From: Bacteroides ovatus
Lineage (GTDB): Bacteria; Bacteroidota; Bacteroidia; Bacteroidales; Bacteroidaceae
Reading direction: 5' to 3'
Assembly: GCF_001314995.1 (NCBI RefSeq)
Contig: NZ_CP012938.1
Span: forward strand, 4,588,001-4,652,000
DNA: 64,000 bases
Both the position numbers and the translations under genes were made by a program. How positions within the stretch are numbered: position 1 is the first letter of the stretch; every line of letters starts with the position of its first letter. Under the pieces are notes generated by a model, which worked only from the letters and a program-made list of their open reading frames with translations, was not told the origin of the DNA and ran no database searches. Shown here piece by piece: positions 1 through 9,541 of this stretch.

Positions 1-350
1 CGAGATATAGCTGTACTTCCAGCATTACCGATTTCGAAAGTCTTATTTGATTTGGCATTACTTAACCAGTTTCCGGAATGTAAAGTAAAAACGGCAGATG
101 AATTATCTGTAGTTGCCATTTCGTCTGCAAAGAGACCGACAAATGCGCGTCCATTTTCCCAATTATCCATTACCATAACATTTTCCAATTGGTTGAAAGA
201 TTGATCTAAGAAACCTCGTAAGGAATAGTAATCCCTAAAGATATCATCTTCTGTCAATCCTACATCTTCCCTTTTATCTAAGAAGTCTTCACAGCTTGTC
301 ATCCCACCAAGAATGAAAACTGAACAGATATATAATAATACTTTTCTCAT
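1..350 (-). CDS. SusD-like lipoprotein, partial (cassette 1)
   Basis: Translating the minus strand from the ATG at 350 gives a lipoprotein signal ending GGMTSC (lipid Cys about residue 20), followed by EDFLDKRED, the typical start of a SusD/RagB protein. About 116 residues are present and the gene runs off the left edge. It starts 21 bases after the stop of the SusC gene at 372-3524, so the two form a SusC/SusD pair: an outer-membrane TonB-dependent porin and its surface glycan-binding lid. It is clearly different from the other three SusD proteins of this locus, which begin with CxDxLDSDKYF. Function is inferred from family; substrate unknown. Confidence 0.85.
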   Translation of the reverse strand, partial: MRKVLLYICSVFILGGMTSCEDFLDKREDVGLTEDDIFRDYYSLRGFLDQSFNQLENVMVMDNWENGRAFVGLFADEMATTDNSSAVFTLHSGNWLSNAKSNKTFEIGNAGSTAIS

Positions 351-371
351 CTTTATTTCTTTTGAATATGA

Positions 372-3300
372 TTAAAATGAAACTCTTAGTCCTAAAGTGT
401 AAGTACGGACAATCGGATAGCTGCCAACACCTCCTGTTTCAGGGTCCACGCGTTTGTCCCCTTTCCAGAAGGTTAGTAAATTATTCCCGTTCATGTAAAC
501 CTGAAGATTAGAGATATGTGCTTCACTCAACCATTTTTTAGGGAATGTATATCCTATCTCCATGTTCTTTAATCGTATATACGAATAGTCGGAATAGCGA
601 TAAGTACTTTCCACTTTGTTGTATGTATTGTTCAAGTGTGTAGCAGGTCGCATAACACCCGATGAATTAGCTGTTTCCGGCGTCCATCGTTCCATGGATT
701 TTGGTTGAACACGTATGTTTGAAGCTGGAAAATCCCACAGATATTGATCGAACTGTAACTTATATATATTGCGTGGCGAATAGAGCATTGCACTGAAGTT
801 AAGTCCTTTCCAATTGAACCCGAAAGAAAATCCGATGGTAGTCAATGGGTAATTCAATTCGTCTACAACTACCTTGTCGTTTGAGTTGATTATTCCGTCT
901 CCATTGAAGTCTATATAGATAAGGTCTCCAGGAATTACTTGCGATGCTGTAGTACCATTTATAGCTGTTTGTGCGTAATTGAACACATCGTCTATCGAAC
1001 CATAATTACCGATCGCAATAAAACGGTTTTGATAATCAATCGGTTTACCTGCAGCTTTCAAGTGCTCATCCGCATTTCTAGGATCATCTTTATAGACAAT
1101 CCGGTTTTCGCTGGCTGCAAAAGTTAAAGCTCCCCAGTAATTAAAATTACGTCCGATTTTGTCATTCCAGCGTAACTCTAATTCTAAACCATGATTTTTC
1201 GTTTCTCCTCGGTTGATAGCGTTAAAAGTAGCTCCTACAATGGAAGATGTGGTTTGTGGAGTCATTAGAATATCTTTACGATTCTCTTTAAATAAATCCA
1301 AAGTTAAATCTAACTTATTCCATAAGCCAATTTCTATTCCAAAGTTATGTTTAGTCGCTTTTTCCCATGTTGAAGTCAAGTTAGCAATATCTCCTTCTGT
1401 ATAGAGCGGGCTATGTGTGACTCCTTGTGTATTTCCTAATTCAATACTTCCTAAAGAATTAAATAATTGGATGTAATTCCAACGTGCAGCAGCTGCATCA
1501 CTACCGACTTTTCCGTATGAATATCTAAATTTTAGGTTAGTCAGCACATCTCCAACATGTTTCTTTATAAAAGGTTCTTCTGAAGCACGCCATCCCAAAG
1601 AATAGGAAGGGAACAGGCCGAAGCGTTGTCCTCGGGCAAATTTTTCCGAACCTGTATAAGAGATATTCATCTCTGCCAAATAACGTTCTTTCCAGTTATA
1701 AGTAACACGTCCCACCCATTCTTCACGATAACTTGGGAATTTGATAACTTTATCATCTTTTGAATCAGATACTTGACGGTTCATCAGAGCTAACGCTGTT
1801 ACATTATGACTCCCGAATGAACGATTATATTCCACAGAGAATTCGTAATATAACTTACGATTATAACCATCCAAATTATCATAAGAAACGTTGGGAGGGA
1901 GTTCAATATCCTCATCATTTGGCCATCGTTTTTCCAAAATCATGGGGTAAGTGAGGGAACCATCTGCATTGACTATCGGATTAGAATAATCATATTCGCG
2001 ATGGTATTTAATAATACTGTTTCTGGATTCAAAATCATTGTTACCCCAAATTTCACCAGTCTTTATACTAGAACGAGTAGTGGAAGCAGAGGTGTATGAA
2101 ACTTTAGCGGCAGCTTTTAGTCCTTTAGTTAGAAAGTCCAGTTTTTGTTCCAAACGAACATCATACCATCCTTGAAAGGTTTTATACAGTTGTGATCCAT
2201 TTGTATTCATATTACAAACAGGATTATAGCCGGCAGTAGATCCATCTCCCCAATAGCCATCACTATACTTTATCGGGAAGGAATTGGTTGGTGCCGCAAT
2301 GATTCTAGTGTACACATCATCAGCAAAATTGTCATTGCGGTATCCCATTTTCCCTGCAATATTTACTGATAAGGAAGTCGTTTTAGTTAAATTAAAATCT
2401 AAATTTGAACGCCAGTTATAACGGCGATAGTAGTTCCTTGGATCAAAATTCTCCTGTTTCTGTAAATCATAAATATCACCGTCATTTTGATAACCGATGG
2501 AGGCGAAGTAACGCATGAAATTGGTTCCTCCGCTGATATTCACATTATATTGTTGGGAAAAACCTGGTTTAACCAACTCATCCCACCAGTCTACTTGTGG
2601 AAAGACATCATTATAAGGGCCGTAGTTGCCTGTATCAAAAGCATTTGACCAAGCATTGATGACAGATTGTTTAATTTGTTGATTCCAGTTGTTGTCATTA
2701 GCTACAGCTTCATTATACATTTTCATAGATGTAACATAATCTGCCCATTCCATATTTGCAGTAGTCTGTTTAATACCAAAGCTTGTAGAAAAATTGATGT
2801 TTGGTTTCTTATCTTGTCCGCGTTTGGTTGTTAACAATATTACACCATTTGCACCTCGAACCCCATATACAGCTGTAGCAGAAGCGTCTTTTAGAATAGA
2901 TATAGACTCGATTTCATTCATGTCAACATCGTTCATATCCCTTTCTATACCATCCACTAATACTAAAGGGTCAGAGTTTTGCCAGGAAGCCTTACCACGA
3001 ATGTACATTTTGGTATCACTTGCTCCAGGCTTGCCTGACGTATTGATAGCTACCAAACCATTTAGTTTGCCTTGTAAAGCTTCTGATACAGAAGTAATAT
3101 TACCTCCTTTCAACAATTCTTCTCCTTTAGTTTGGGTAATGGCGCCTACACTTGATACCTTTTTCTGAATACCATAACCTACTACCACTACTTCTTCTAG
3201 TTGCTTGCTGTCTTCTTCCAGAGAAATGATAGGCTCTTTTTTCAGATCATCCACTTTGATTTTCTTTTCTTGATAGCCGATATAAGAGATTTTGAGTACG

Positions 3301-3524
3301 GCATTAGCAGCTACAGATAGCGTAAACCGACCATCTATGTCAGAAATGGTACCATTCGAAGTGCCTTCAACAGTAATATTTACTCCTATTAAAGGTTCAT
3401 TACTTTTTGCATCTACAATTTGCCCTTTAATGCTATGATTCTGTCCCCAAAGTAGAGGAGGAGAGAGTAGCAGAGCTAGAAAGAGTAGACACATCCACTT
3501 AAATTCCAAGTTTTGATGTTTCAT
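372..3524 (-). CDS. SusC-like TonB-dependent outer-membrane transporter (cassette 1)
   Basis: A 1050-residue protein with a signal peptide ending near LLWGQ, a carboxypeptidase-regulatory-like domain (about residues 30-110), a TonB plug with DPLVLVDGIERD and ILKDASATAVYGVRGANG, and a C-terminal beta-barrel ending in LGLRVSF. Family role: active uptake of oligosaccharides with the SusD partner encoded next (1-350). It is only distantly related to the three other SusC proteins of the locus, and no IPT/NHL gene lies between it and the upstream glutaminase-like fragment. A 245-bp gap containing a strong hairpin (3653-3685) separates it from that fragment, so it may be partly uncoupled from read-through. 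Family call certain; substrate unknown. Confidence 0.95.
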   Translation of the reverse strand: MKHQNLEFKWMCLLFLALLLSPPLLWGQNHSIKGQIVDAKSNEPLIGVNITVEGTSNGTISDIDGRFTLSVAANAVLKISYIGYQEKKIKVDDLKKEPIISLEEDSKQLEEVVVVGYGIQKKVSSVGAITQTKGEELLKGGNITSVSEALQGKLNGLVAINTSGKPGASDTKMYIRGKASWQNSDPLVLVDGIERDMNDVDMNEIESISILKDASATAVYGVRGANGVILLTTKRGQDKKPNINFSTSFGIKQTTANMEWADYVTSMKMYNEAVANDNNWNQQIKQSVINAWSNAFDTGNYGPYNDVFPQVDWWDELVKPGFSQQYNVNISGGTNFMRYFASIGYQNDGDIYDLQKQENFDPRNYYRRYNWRSNLDFNLTKTTSLSVNIAGKMGYRNDNFADDVYTRIIAAPTNSFPIKYSDGYWGDGSTAGYNPVCNMNTNGSQLYKTFQGWYDVRLEQKLDFLTKGLKAAAKVSYTSASTTRSSIKTGEIWGNNDFESRNSIIKYHREYDYSNPIVNADGSLTYPMILEKRWPNDEDIELPPNVSYDNLDGYNRKLYYEFSVEYNRSFGSHNVTALALMNRQVSDSKDDKVIKFPSYREEWVGRVTYNWKERYLAEMNISYTGSEKFARGQRFGLFPSYSLGWRASEEPFIKKHVGDVLTNLKFRYSYGKVGSDAAAARWNYIQLFNSLGSIELGNTQGVTHSPLYTEGDIANLTSTWEKATKHNFGIEIGLWNKLDLTLDLFKENRKDILMTPQTTSSIVGATFNAINRGETKNHGLELELRWNDKIGRNFNYWGALTFAASENRIVYKDDPRNADEHLKAAGKPIDYQNRFIAIGNYGSIDDVFNYAQTAINGTTASQVIPGDLIYIDFNGDGIINSNDKVVVDELNYPLTTIGFSFGFNWKGLNFSAMLYSPRNIYKLQFDQYLWDFPASNIRVQPKSMERWTPETANSSGVMRPATHLNNTYNKVESTYRYSDYSYIRLKNMEIGYTFPKKWLSEAHISNLQVYMNGNNLLTFWKGDKRVDPETGGVGSYPIVRTYTLGLRVSF

Positions 3525-3652
3525 AGTAATAACGTTAAAAAGTTGTGTGTATAAAAAACATTCTTATTTCTTTTTTTCTGTTTTGGGTAAGGTTCTACTA
3601 TACAGCGTTTAGCCCATATTTTGTAAGCCTTTGTCATTTCAACTACTTTTTG

Positions 3653-3685
3653 CCATAGCATTATTGATGAACAATAATGCTATGG
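3653..3685. terminator. Perfect 14-bp hairpin between glutaminase-like fragment and SusC
   Basis: CCATAGCATTATTG at 3653-3666 pairs perfectly with CAATAATGCTATGG at 3672-3685 around a 5-nt loop. It lies in the 243-bp gap between the 3' fragment at 3768 and the cassette 1 SusC gene. There is no clean U-tract on the minus strand, so it may be an attenuator, processing site or weak terminator and not a classical terminator. Confidence 0.5.
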
Positions 3686-3767
3686 GCAAAATGAGATAAT
3701 TTGATTTTATAGTAATATTCTTTAAAGATCTCATATGCATAAATTTGAAGTAAACGTCGTGCTAACT

Positions 3768-4379
3768 TTATTGATTATTCTGAACTTTATCCATTAATAC
3801 CTTCATCCAGTATCCTCCGATCACCGAACGGGCTCTGAAGCCTACCCATCTACCGCTGTCTGTATGGTGCCAGTCGCTGATAGGTACACGAGAGACTGTT
3901 TCATTGATATATTTATAGACAGGATCAGAGAATTTCTGGAAAGTTTCCTTATCTGATGACATAGCTGCCGTCCACATGATCCAGTCGGATTTTGTGTATT
4001 CTTTACGAGAATCCAAAGGGAGTCCATAAGGATTCTGTTTTGTTAGATAATAATTGAGCTCTTTTCCAATTACATTATTAGGAAATAAATTCAGATTCCA
4101 CAACTTATCCCAAACCATATTGTATTTTTGGCTCCAGGTATCTTTACGGTCAAAAGCCAGGCGATAATGACTACCTTCATTTGCCATTTCTTCCCATTTC
4201 ACCGCCATTTTCTTGGCTATAGCCGCATATTTGTCTGCTACATCATTTAATCCGAGCATCCGAGCCATTTCGCTGTATCCGGCCACTCCCATGATGGCTT
4301 TCACTGAAAGATTGGCATTATGAGCCCAATGTCCGGCGAAGTCATCCGTGCAAAGTTGGTTTTCCGGGTCCTGTCCAAA
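3768..4379 (-). pseudogene. Silent 3' segment of glutaminase-A-like gene (cassette 1)
   Basis: The open frame encodes residues equivalent to 639-840 of the complete protein at 24371-26893 (GQDPENQ to KVQNNQ), with no frameshift or internal stop. Upstream it ends at TAG (4380-4382) followed by one Phe codon, so it has no start of its own except a weak internal GTG. The protein sequence is almost unchanged from the complete copy while many third codon positions differ. This suggests selection on the protein, as expected if the segment is periodically joined to the 5' part. I read it as a silent cassette end and not a dead gene; alternatively it is a remnant of duplication. Confidence 0.8.
4306..4376 (-). 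repeat. 71-bp identical repeat, copy 1 (candidate recombination site)
   Basis: Read on the minus strand it begins GGACAGGACCCGGAAAACC and encodes GQDPENQLCTDDFAGHWAHN plus NLS. It is identical to the stretches at 14727-14797, 24909-24979 and 32185-32255. Flanking sequence diverges on both sides. Confidence 0.9.
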
Positions 4380-4459
4380 CTAAGATATAAGTATGTAACC
4401 TGCTGTAATTTAGTGTATTATTCATTATTGTGTTGTTTTTGTATTGTTATAAGAAGATG

Positions 4460-4517
4460 TATCAGGTAAAAACCAGAGATTTTGCCTGATAAAAAATAGC
4501 TTTTATTTTTTATCAGG
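4460..4517. terminator. Two overlapping, mutually exclusive hairpins after abiEii
   Basis: TATCAGGTAAAA (4460-4471) can pair with TTTTGCCTGATA (4480-4491; one G-T type mismatch). CCTGATAAAAAATA (4485-4498) pairs perfectly with TATTTTTTATCAGG (4504-4517). The middle CCTGATA arm is shared, so only one hairpin can form at a time. It lies about 100 bp past the AbiEii stop and probably ends that transcript, shielding cassette 1. Confidence 0.55.
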
Positions 4518-4620
4518 TATATTAATGAATAATGTGCTTGAATTATGAATTATTTTGTCTTTCCCTCCCCCAAAAAACAAAATCAAAAATAGATAAGTGT
4601 ATGTAATAAAGTATATGAAT

Positions 4621-5421
4621 TTAAAAGTCTTTTTTCAAACGCTCAATCAATACTTCTTTAATAAGCTCATACCCTTCTTGAGGATTGAACATCTCATTAG
4701 GACGTATTAGATTTTGGATATCCCCTAAGAAATCCATATCGTTCATCTTTTCTTCCATGTTCAAAATGAACTGTTTGTAAGTAGGTGGTTGTCCGGCAAC
4801 AAAGTCCATATATCGTTTATAGCAGCGAATAATTTCATCCGGATTTACTTCATGTAAAGTGAGAGCTTTGTATAAATCAAATAAGTCACGACCTTTTTTA
4901 CGCTGATATAATGCGCGTAACTTAGTGCCTAACAGTTCATTCAGTCTATAAGTCGTTAATTCACATTGTCCTGTAAACCAACTATTGTCTACAGAAAAAG
5001 GAATCTTGACTAGCCCTAATTCGTTGAAGTGTTCAAAACAGTTAATCTCCACTTTCAATCGAATTTGCACAGTCGGTGGTATCTCCGATTCCATACGAAA
5101 AAGCATTGTGTTATTAAATCTTTTCTGTTTTGTGACTCGGTCTGGCAAGAAATTCAAGACTTCACCTAGTCTATACATAGTAGATTTAATTGGTTCTGCA
5201 TCGATTTGTACAAGATCAATATCCTCACTATATCTAGGCTGCGGAGAAAGATATAATTTGTGTAATGCAGTTCCACCCCTAAAAGCAAGTTTGGAAGCTA
5301 AAAAATCATCACTGAAGATGGCAACTAATGCCCGACTAATAATAAGATCTTGCTCAACTTGTTCGTTTGCATTCCATGGAACATGTGTTCTCCATTGCAT
5401 TATAGCAGCTCTGTTTATCAT
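4621..5421 (-). CDS. abiEii: AbiEii/AbiGii-family nucleotidyltransferase toxin
   Basis: A 266-residue protein with the nucleotidyltransferase signature RGGTALHKLYLSPQ followed by RYSEDIDLV (about residues 47-70), the GG-S-D-x-D type metal-binding motif of AbiEii toxins, then a Lys/Arg-rich KLRALYQRKKGRDLFDLYK segment typical of the family. It is the toxin of a type IV toxin-antitoxin and phage-abortive-infection pair. Its ATG overlaps the antitoxin stop (ATGA at 5418-5421), so translation is coupled. It sits between cassette 1 and cassette 2 of the repeated PUL locus and is unrelated to glycan use. The family is well supported; activity in this strain is inferred. Confidence 0.9.
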   Translation of the reverse strand: MINRAAIMQWRTHVPWNANEQVEQDLIISRALVAIFSDDFLASKLAFRGGTALHKLYLSPQPRYSEDIDLVQIDAEPIKSTMYRLGEVLNFLPDRVTKQKRFNNTMLFRMESEIPPTVQIRLKVEINCFEHFNELGLVKIPFSVDNSWFTGQCELTTYRLNELLGTKLRALYQRKKGRDLFDLYKALTLHEVNPDEIIRCYKRYMDFVAGQPPTYKQFILNMEEKMNDMDFLGDIQNLIRPNEMFNPQEGYELIKEVLIERLKKDF

Positions 5422-6224
5422 AGTTCGTCTATTTCTATATCAATATTTATATTTATTTTCCAACGTCTATTCGCACCCTTCAAAATTCGAGGATGGCGTG
5501 AACTCAAAGGTATATAATTCAAACGTTTATCATAAATCCGTAACTGTTCATATAGTGTATCTGCCTGTTCTGATTCATTGAGAATACAATCCAAAATATA
5601 ACCTAGTCTCTGAATAGTTGCTACGGATGTATTATCAAACAAATAATCTTCCACTGCGTTAGAGAAATCTGTCTTTTCAACAAGTTCAGCTAATACAGTA
5701 GACACTCGTGATAATCCACCTACATATTGCTCATATTGTACAAGGTCAATAGCTGTTAACTCTGGATTAGAAAAAAGAATAGTTCCTGTTTCTGAATTCT
5801 TTTCTTGTAAAAGTCTATCAGGAATCTGTTTGCGATATATCCAACTCAAAAAACTATTTTTATTTTCTGAAACAGACGATTTGGGAAGAATAGTCATTAC
5901 TGAAAACTTTTGTGGACGTTGATGGGCAGCACCTAATAATTCAGCAGCATTTAACAGGCAAATGTAATAGGGTTTTTTCAGAAAACTCATTAGCTGTTCA
6001 ATGTAATATATTGGCGGTACAATACGTTTGGCAGCATATTGTATGGGAACAATTACATAAAATCCTTTATAAACAGACAAAATTTTGCCCTGCATTTTTA
6101 ATCGGTAAAGTTCATTCTTAATTACTTGTTCTGATGAAGCAATGAAACAAGAACGAAGCTCTTCAACACTAAAAGTTGAAGTCCCATTGATTTCTTTTTC
6201 TCTGATCCATTCTCTTACTGTCAT
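5418..6224 (-). CDS. abiEi: AbiEi-family antitoxin / transcriptional regulator
   Basis: About 268 residues. The N-terminus (MTVREWIREKEI, then a winged-helix-like SVEELRSCF...VIKNELYRLKMQGKI) is the DNA-binding part of AbiEi antitoxins, and YYICLLNAAELLGAAHQRPQ is a family hallmark. It represses its own operon and neutralises AbiEii in characterised members. An upstream ATG at 6260 is possible, but a consensus -7 element (TATCTTTG on the minus strand, 6248-6255) lies inside that extension, so the ATG at 6224 is preferred. It overlaps abiEii by 4 bp. Confidence 0.88.
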   Translation of the reverse strand: MTVREWIREKEINGTSTFSVEELRSCFIASSEQVIKNELYRLKMQGKILSVYKGFYVIVPIQYAAKRIVPPIYYIEQLMSFLKKPYYICLLNAAELLGAAHQRPQKFSVMTILPKSSVSENKNSFLSWIYRKQIPDRLLQEKNSETGTILFSNPELTAIDLVQYEQYVGGLSRVSTVLAELVEKTDFSNAVEDYLFDNTSVATIQRLGYILDCILNESEQADTLYEQLRIYDKRLNYIPLSSRHPRILKGANRRWKININIDIEIDEL

Positions 6225-6247
6225 TTCTTGATATGCTAAATTCAATG

Positions 6248-6255
6248 CAAAGATA
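6248..6255 (-). promoter_or_regulatory. Bacteroides -7 element of the abiE operon
   Basis: Minus-strand TATCTTTG fits the TAnnTTTG consensus and ends 23 bp before the chosen AbiEi ATG. No clear -33 TTTG was found at the usual spacing. Confidence 0.5.
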
Positions 6256-6380
6256 ATCATAAATAGATTACTTTTGCATTAAAAACAGGCATTTTATCCA
6301 TTAATATATCATCGAAAGAATAGCTTATTTTTGTCTTAATCATTAAAAGTGACTATTCGAGAAATGCCTTAAAATGAAGT

Positions 6381-6416
6381 TTCCCCCTGCTACAACTGTT
6401 TTGTAACAGGGGGGAA
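6381..6416. terminator. Terminator hairpin at end of cassette 2
   Basis: TTCCCCCTGCTACAA (6381-6395) pairs with TTGTAACAGGGGGGAA (6401-6416), with one mismatch and one bulge. It follows the DUF1735 gene stop at 6463 on the minus strand. A related hairpin ends cassette 3 (16470-16501), indicating common ancestry of the cassette tails. Confidence 0.75.
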
Positions 6417-6462
6417 ATCCTTTCAGACGTATTTCTTTAACCTCTTCTAGTAAAGACTAATA

Positions 6463-7461
6463 TTACCACTCAATCTGTTGATCTTCATCTGGTATTTGGG
6501 TATTGATGTTACGTTCAAGCGTTAATGTACCTTTTACTTTATATGGCACTATTGCTCCCGGAGCAGAAGTAATGTCATCATAATTATACTCAATCGAAAA
6601 GGAGACATAATGATGTTCCAAGTATGGACGAGTAGCATCTTTAATTACCGCAACACTGTAATCAGGTGTACCAAACAATTCGAAATTAATCCTATCATCT
6701 TCCGGCCATACTTTCAATGTTTTTGTTTCCTGATCAAATTGCATATATATTTTGTAGGTACGGCGTATCTCTTTGTCTAAATTCTCACCGACTAAACCTG
6801 CGTAAAAGAAAATTGTATTTTCGTCTACTACGTATGCAGTACGTGAATTGGCAACCATTGGCTTTTTATCAATGCTTCCATCCGGATTACGAAAAAACAC
6901 TTCCATAGTAGTTGTACTATAACTTCCTGAATAATCATTGAACGGAATAACCCTTAAGAGTGCTTTTGCATAATTCTTACGCGGATGACTCATATAATTA
7001 TAAGAAGCATCATCAACTATAGTCAGAGGTAATACCCATTTTTCTACCATGTCAATTCCGTTTAATGTAAAATCAATATTCATAGTTTCCGCATAAGAGT
7101 CGGCAGGGATATGAACCGATTCAGAAAAACTGTAAAACTTCTCATCCAATAGCTCATAGAACAATTCAGTTCGTGTACTAAAACGTTCCTGATTCATAAT
7201 ATTCAAAGTATCTGGATCTATGGCGACATGTACATCCAGATCTTGAGAATTCATAGTGGTTCCACTCACTGTTAGAGGTAACTTATACGTTACTTTACCA
7301 TCTGTTTTATACCGCACATAGATGTTCATGACACCCTGATCGTTTATGGGAGCTGCAAAAGATATGTATTGCTTATACTGTTCTTCTGTCCATTCATCAT
7401 TACAAGATGTAGCTAATAGCAAAACGGACAATACAATCCAACAATTATATATAGTTTTCAT
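6463..7461 (-). CDS. DUF1735-type surface lipoprotein (cassette 2)
   Basis: About 332 residues. A lipoprotein signal ends LLLATSC (lipid Cys about residue 20), followed by a DUF1735-like N-terminal beta-domain (about 25-150) and a C-terminal domain resembling DUF4361 that ends NINTQIPDEDQQIEW, identical in all three complete cassettes. Such lipoproteins are encoded next to SusC/SusD pairs and are thought to bind glycan at the cell surface. The start at 7461 is chosen over 7485 because it matches the homologues at 17563 and 39502 and avoids overlap with the SusD stop. Last gene of cassette 2; substrate unknown. Confidence 0.85.
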   Translation of the reverse strand: MKTIYNCWIVLSVLLLATSCNDEWTEEQYKQYISFAAPINDQGVMNIYVRYKTDGKVTYKLPLTVSGTTMNSQDLDVHVAIDPDTLNIMNQERFSTRTELFYELLDEKFYSFSESVHIPADSYAETMNIDFTLNGIDMVEKWVLPLTIVDDASYNYMSHPRKNYAKALLRVIPFNDYSGSYSTTTMEVFFRNPDGSIDKKPMVANSRTAYVVDENTIFFYAGLVGENLDKEIRRTYKIYMQFDQETKTLKVWPEDDRINFELFGTPDYSVAVIKDATRPYLEHHYVSFSIEYNYDDITSAPGAIVPYKVKGTLTLERNINTQIPDEDQQIEW

Positions 7462-7477
7462 ATTATACTTTTTTATA

Positions 7478-9526
7478 TTAATCATTATATGTCCATCCAG
7501 GATTCTGGGTTAACAAATTATTCCGTTTTAACTCATCATGGCTAATAGGCCAGAAATATAGTTTGCGCGAGAAGGTTGAAGGCAGATCGTTTATAACCAC
7601 AGGAGAATGAAATAGAACTTTTTGATCTTCCGAATCAGTCATTAACGTATTGCATCCATATACTTTCATTGCCTCTTCCACCGGAGCATCCTTCCATCTA
7701 CGTAAATCAAAATATCGATGCCCCTCACCCATTAATTCAATTTGGCGCTCACGTTTCAACTTCTTACGAAATTCATCCTTATTCCCATATATAGTAGTAA
7801 GATCATAATCAGGCACACCGGCACGGCAGCGAATCGGTCGAATCCCCTTCTTCATTTCATTAATGTCACGCTTGATGGAATAACTAGTAGAGCCATCCCA
7901 CGACGAAATGTCATACGTGGATCCATCTTCCAGCTCATTCAAAGCTTCCGCATATATCAGTAATATTTCTGCGTAGCGGATTGCAGGCTCTGGTTTTTTA
8001 GTGATGCGGTCGTTTATTTTGCCTACTGCTGTATCATCCGGACTGACAAATTTCATAATTCCTATTCCACTACGTAACCAGAAATTTGTATTCGTATATC
8101 CATTACCATTACCACGATAATAGAATATTTGTACATCTACCGGCTGGGCAGGGGTTAGGGATGAATTTTGTAGCATAGGCCATATAGCTCCATTAAATCC
8201 GACGGAAGCGTAGAAGCGAGGTTCACGCCCGGCATATTGCTTGGAGACTCCAGCACGTAAGTGTTCATATCCTTCAGTTCCTGCTTCTGTTTTGCTGACA
8301 AATCCATTTGCACGTTCGCGCATGTCACTACGACCAGGAATATTTAATTCACGTTCTTTACCCGGACAATCATCCCCATTAGCCATATAATAGGCATCAC
8401 ATTGTTTTTGTGTCATACCATGTGTATTCCAACCACCATAAATTGATGGGAGTTGATGCCTGACCATATCCGCCAGATCACGGTCACCCTGATTTTTACC
8501 ACGTGTAAAAATCAATTCTTTATTATCTGAGGCTGCTAAATCACCATCAAAGAGCGAACGGTATGACTCAAACGGATCTATATTTTTGTACCCATCCGGC
8601 CAATCCTGTTTCGAGAAATCGTTATCTTGATAGGGAGTAACGGTTTTAGGAAAGCCTGGACTTGATTCTGTCTTTGCTAACGAATAATGCAACTCATATT
8701 GCCCGAGTTTCATCACATCAAGTGCAGCTGCAGCAGCTTTTGCCCATTTATATTCGTCATATTCCTGCGCAATGAGACATTTACCATCATGGTCCACCAA
8801 GTCAGTAAATCTTTCTGTATCTTCCGGGCGAGGATTGTTTATCGGACTTGCCGCATACAGTAACACTTTGGCACGCGCAGCTAGAGCGGCTCCTCTGGTT
8901 GGACGAGCTATGTGGTTGGTTCCTCTCTCCAATGGTAAATCTTTTGCAGCTAAAGCCATTTCGGAAGCAATGTAGTTGGCACATTCGTCATAAGTATTGC
9001 GTTGCCGTGCCAAACCTTCATAACTATCAGTGTAATCAAGTCCTTCGTCCGGCAACAAAGGTATAGGACCATACCTACGAAGTAAAAGCCAGTAGTAATA
9101 AGCTCTTACGAAGCGCGCTTGTGCTTTAAAGTCTGCTTTTTCCTGTTCCGTAATCTTCATATTCATGTCAACATTTTGAATAAAAATAGAAGCTTGACGA
9201 ATGCCTTTATAGCTTGCTCCCCAAGAATGTCGGAAGCCTTCATTATATGTACCGTTCTTAAATGTTTTATAATCATCACGGTCACCGAAATAAATATCAT
9301 CGGCAAAGCAGAACAGATTATTATCTTTACTGGAAACATCCATATTTTCTCCTGACAGATATGAAAAAGCATGTGCTAACCACCTTTCTGTCCGTGTTTC
9401 ATCAGTAAACACATCTTCAAGTAACATGCGGTCTTTGAAATACTTGTCAGAATCCAAGTTGTCCGCACAGGATGCAATTCCTACTCCTAATAGGATATAT
9501 ATGCATATATAATATATTCTTCTCAT
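7478..9526 (-). CDS. SusD/RagB-family glycan-binding lipoprotein (cassette 2)
   Basis: 682 residues. A lipobox GIASC (Cys about 20) is followed by ADNLDSDKYF. The hallmark SusD segments are present: ARFVRAYYYWLLLRRYGPIP near residue 130 in the TPR-like N-terminal half, and ERQIELMGEGHRYFDLRRW near the C-terminus. It ends NPGWTYND as in the paralogues at 17585-19636 and 37433-39481. Anchored on the outer-membrane surface, it should cap the SusC pore encoded upstream (15-bp gap). Divergence from the paralogues is spread through the central region, which could alter ligand preference (inference). Confidence 0.95.
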   Translation of the reverse strand: MRRIYYICIYILLGVGIASCADNLDSDKYFKDRMLLEDVFTDETRTERWLAHAFSYLSGENMDVSSKDNNLFCFADDIYFGDRDDYKTFKNGTYNEGFRHSWGASYKGIRQASIFIQNVDMNMKITEQEKADFKAQARFVRAYYYWLLLRRYGPIPLLPDEGLDYTDSYEGLARQRNTYDECANYIASEMALAAKDLPLERGTNHIARPTRGAALAARAKVLLYAASPINNPRPEDTERFTDLVDHDGKCLIAQEYDEYKWAKAAAAALDVMKLGQYELHYSLAKTESSPGFPKTVTPYQDNDFSKQDWPDGYKNIDPFESYRSLFDGDLAASDNKELIFTRGKNQGDRDLADMVRHQLPSIYGGWNTHGMTQKQCDAYYMANGDDCPGKERELNIPGRSDMRERANGFVSKTEAGTEGYEHLRAGVSKQYAGREPRFYASVGFNGAIWPMLQNSSLTPAQPVDVQIFYYRGNGNGYTNTNFWLRSGIGIMKFVSPDDTAVGKINDRITKKPEPAIRYAEILLIYAEALNELEDGSTYDISSWDGSTSYSIKRDINEMKKGIRPIRCRAGVPDYDLTTIYGNKDEFRKKLKRERQIELMGEGHRYFDLRRWKDAPVEEAMKVYGCNTLMTDSEDQKVLFHSPVVINDLPSTFSRKLYFWPISHDELKRNNLLTQNPGWTYND

Positions 9527-9541
9527 TTCACGTATATTAAA

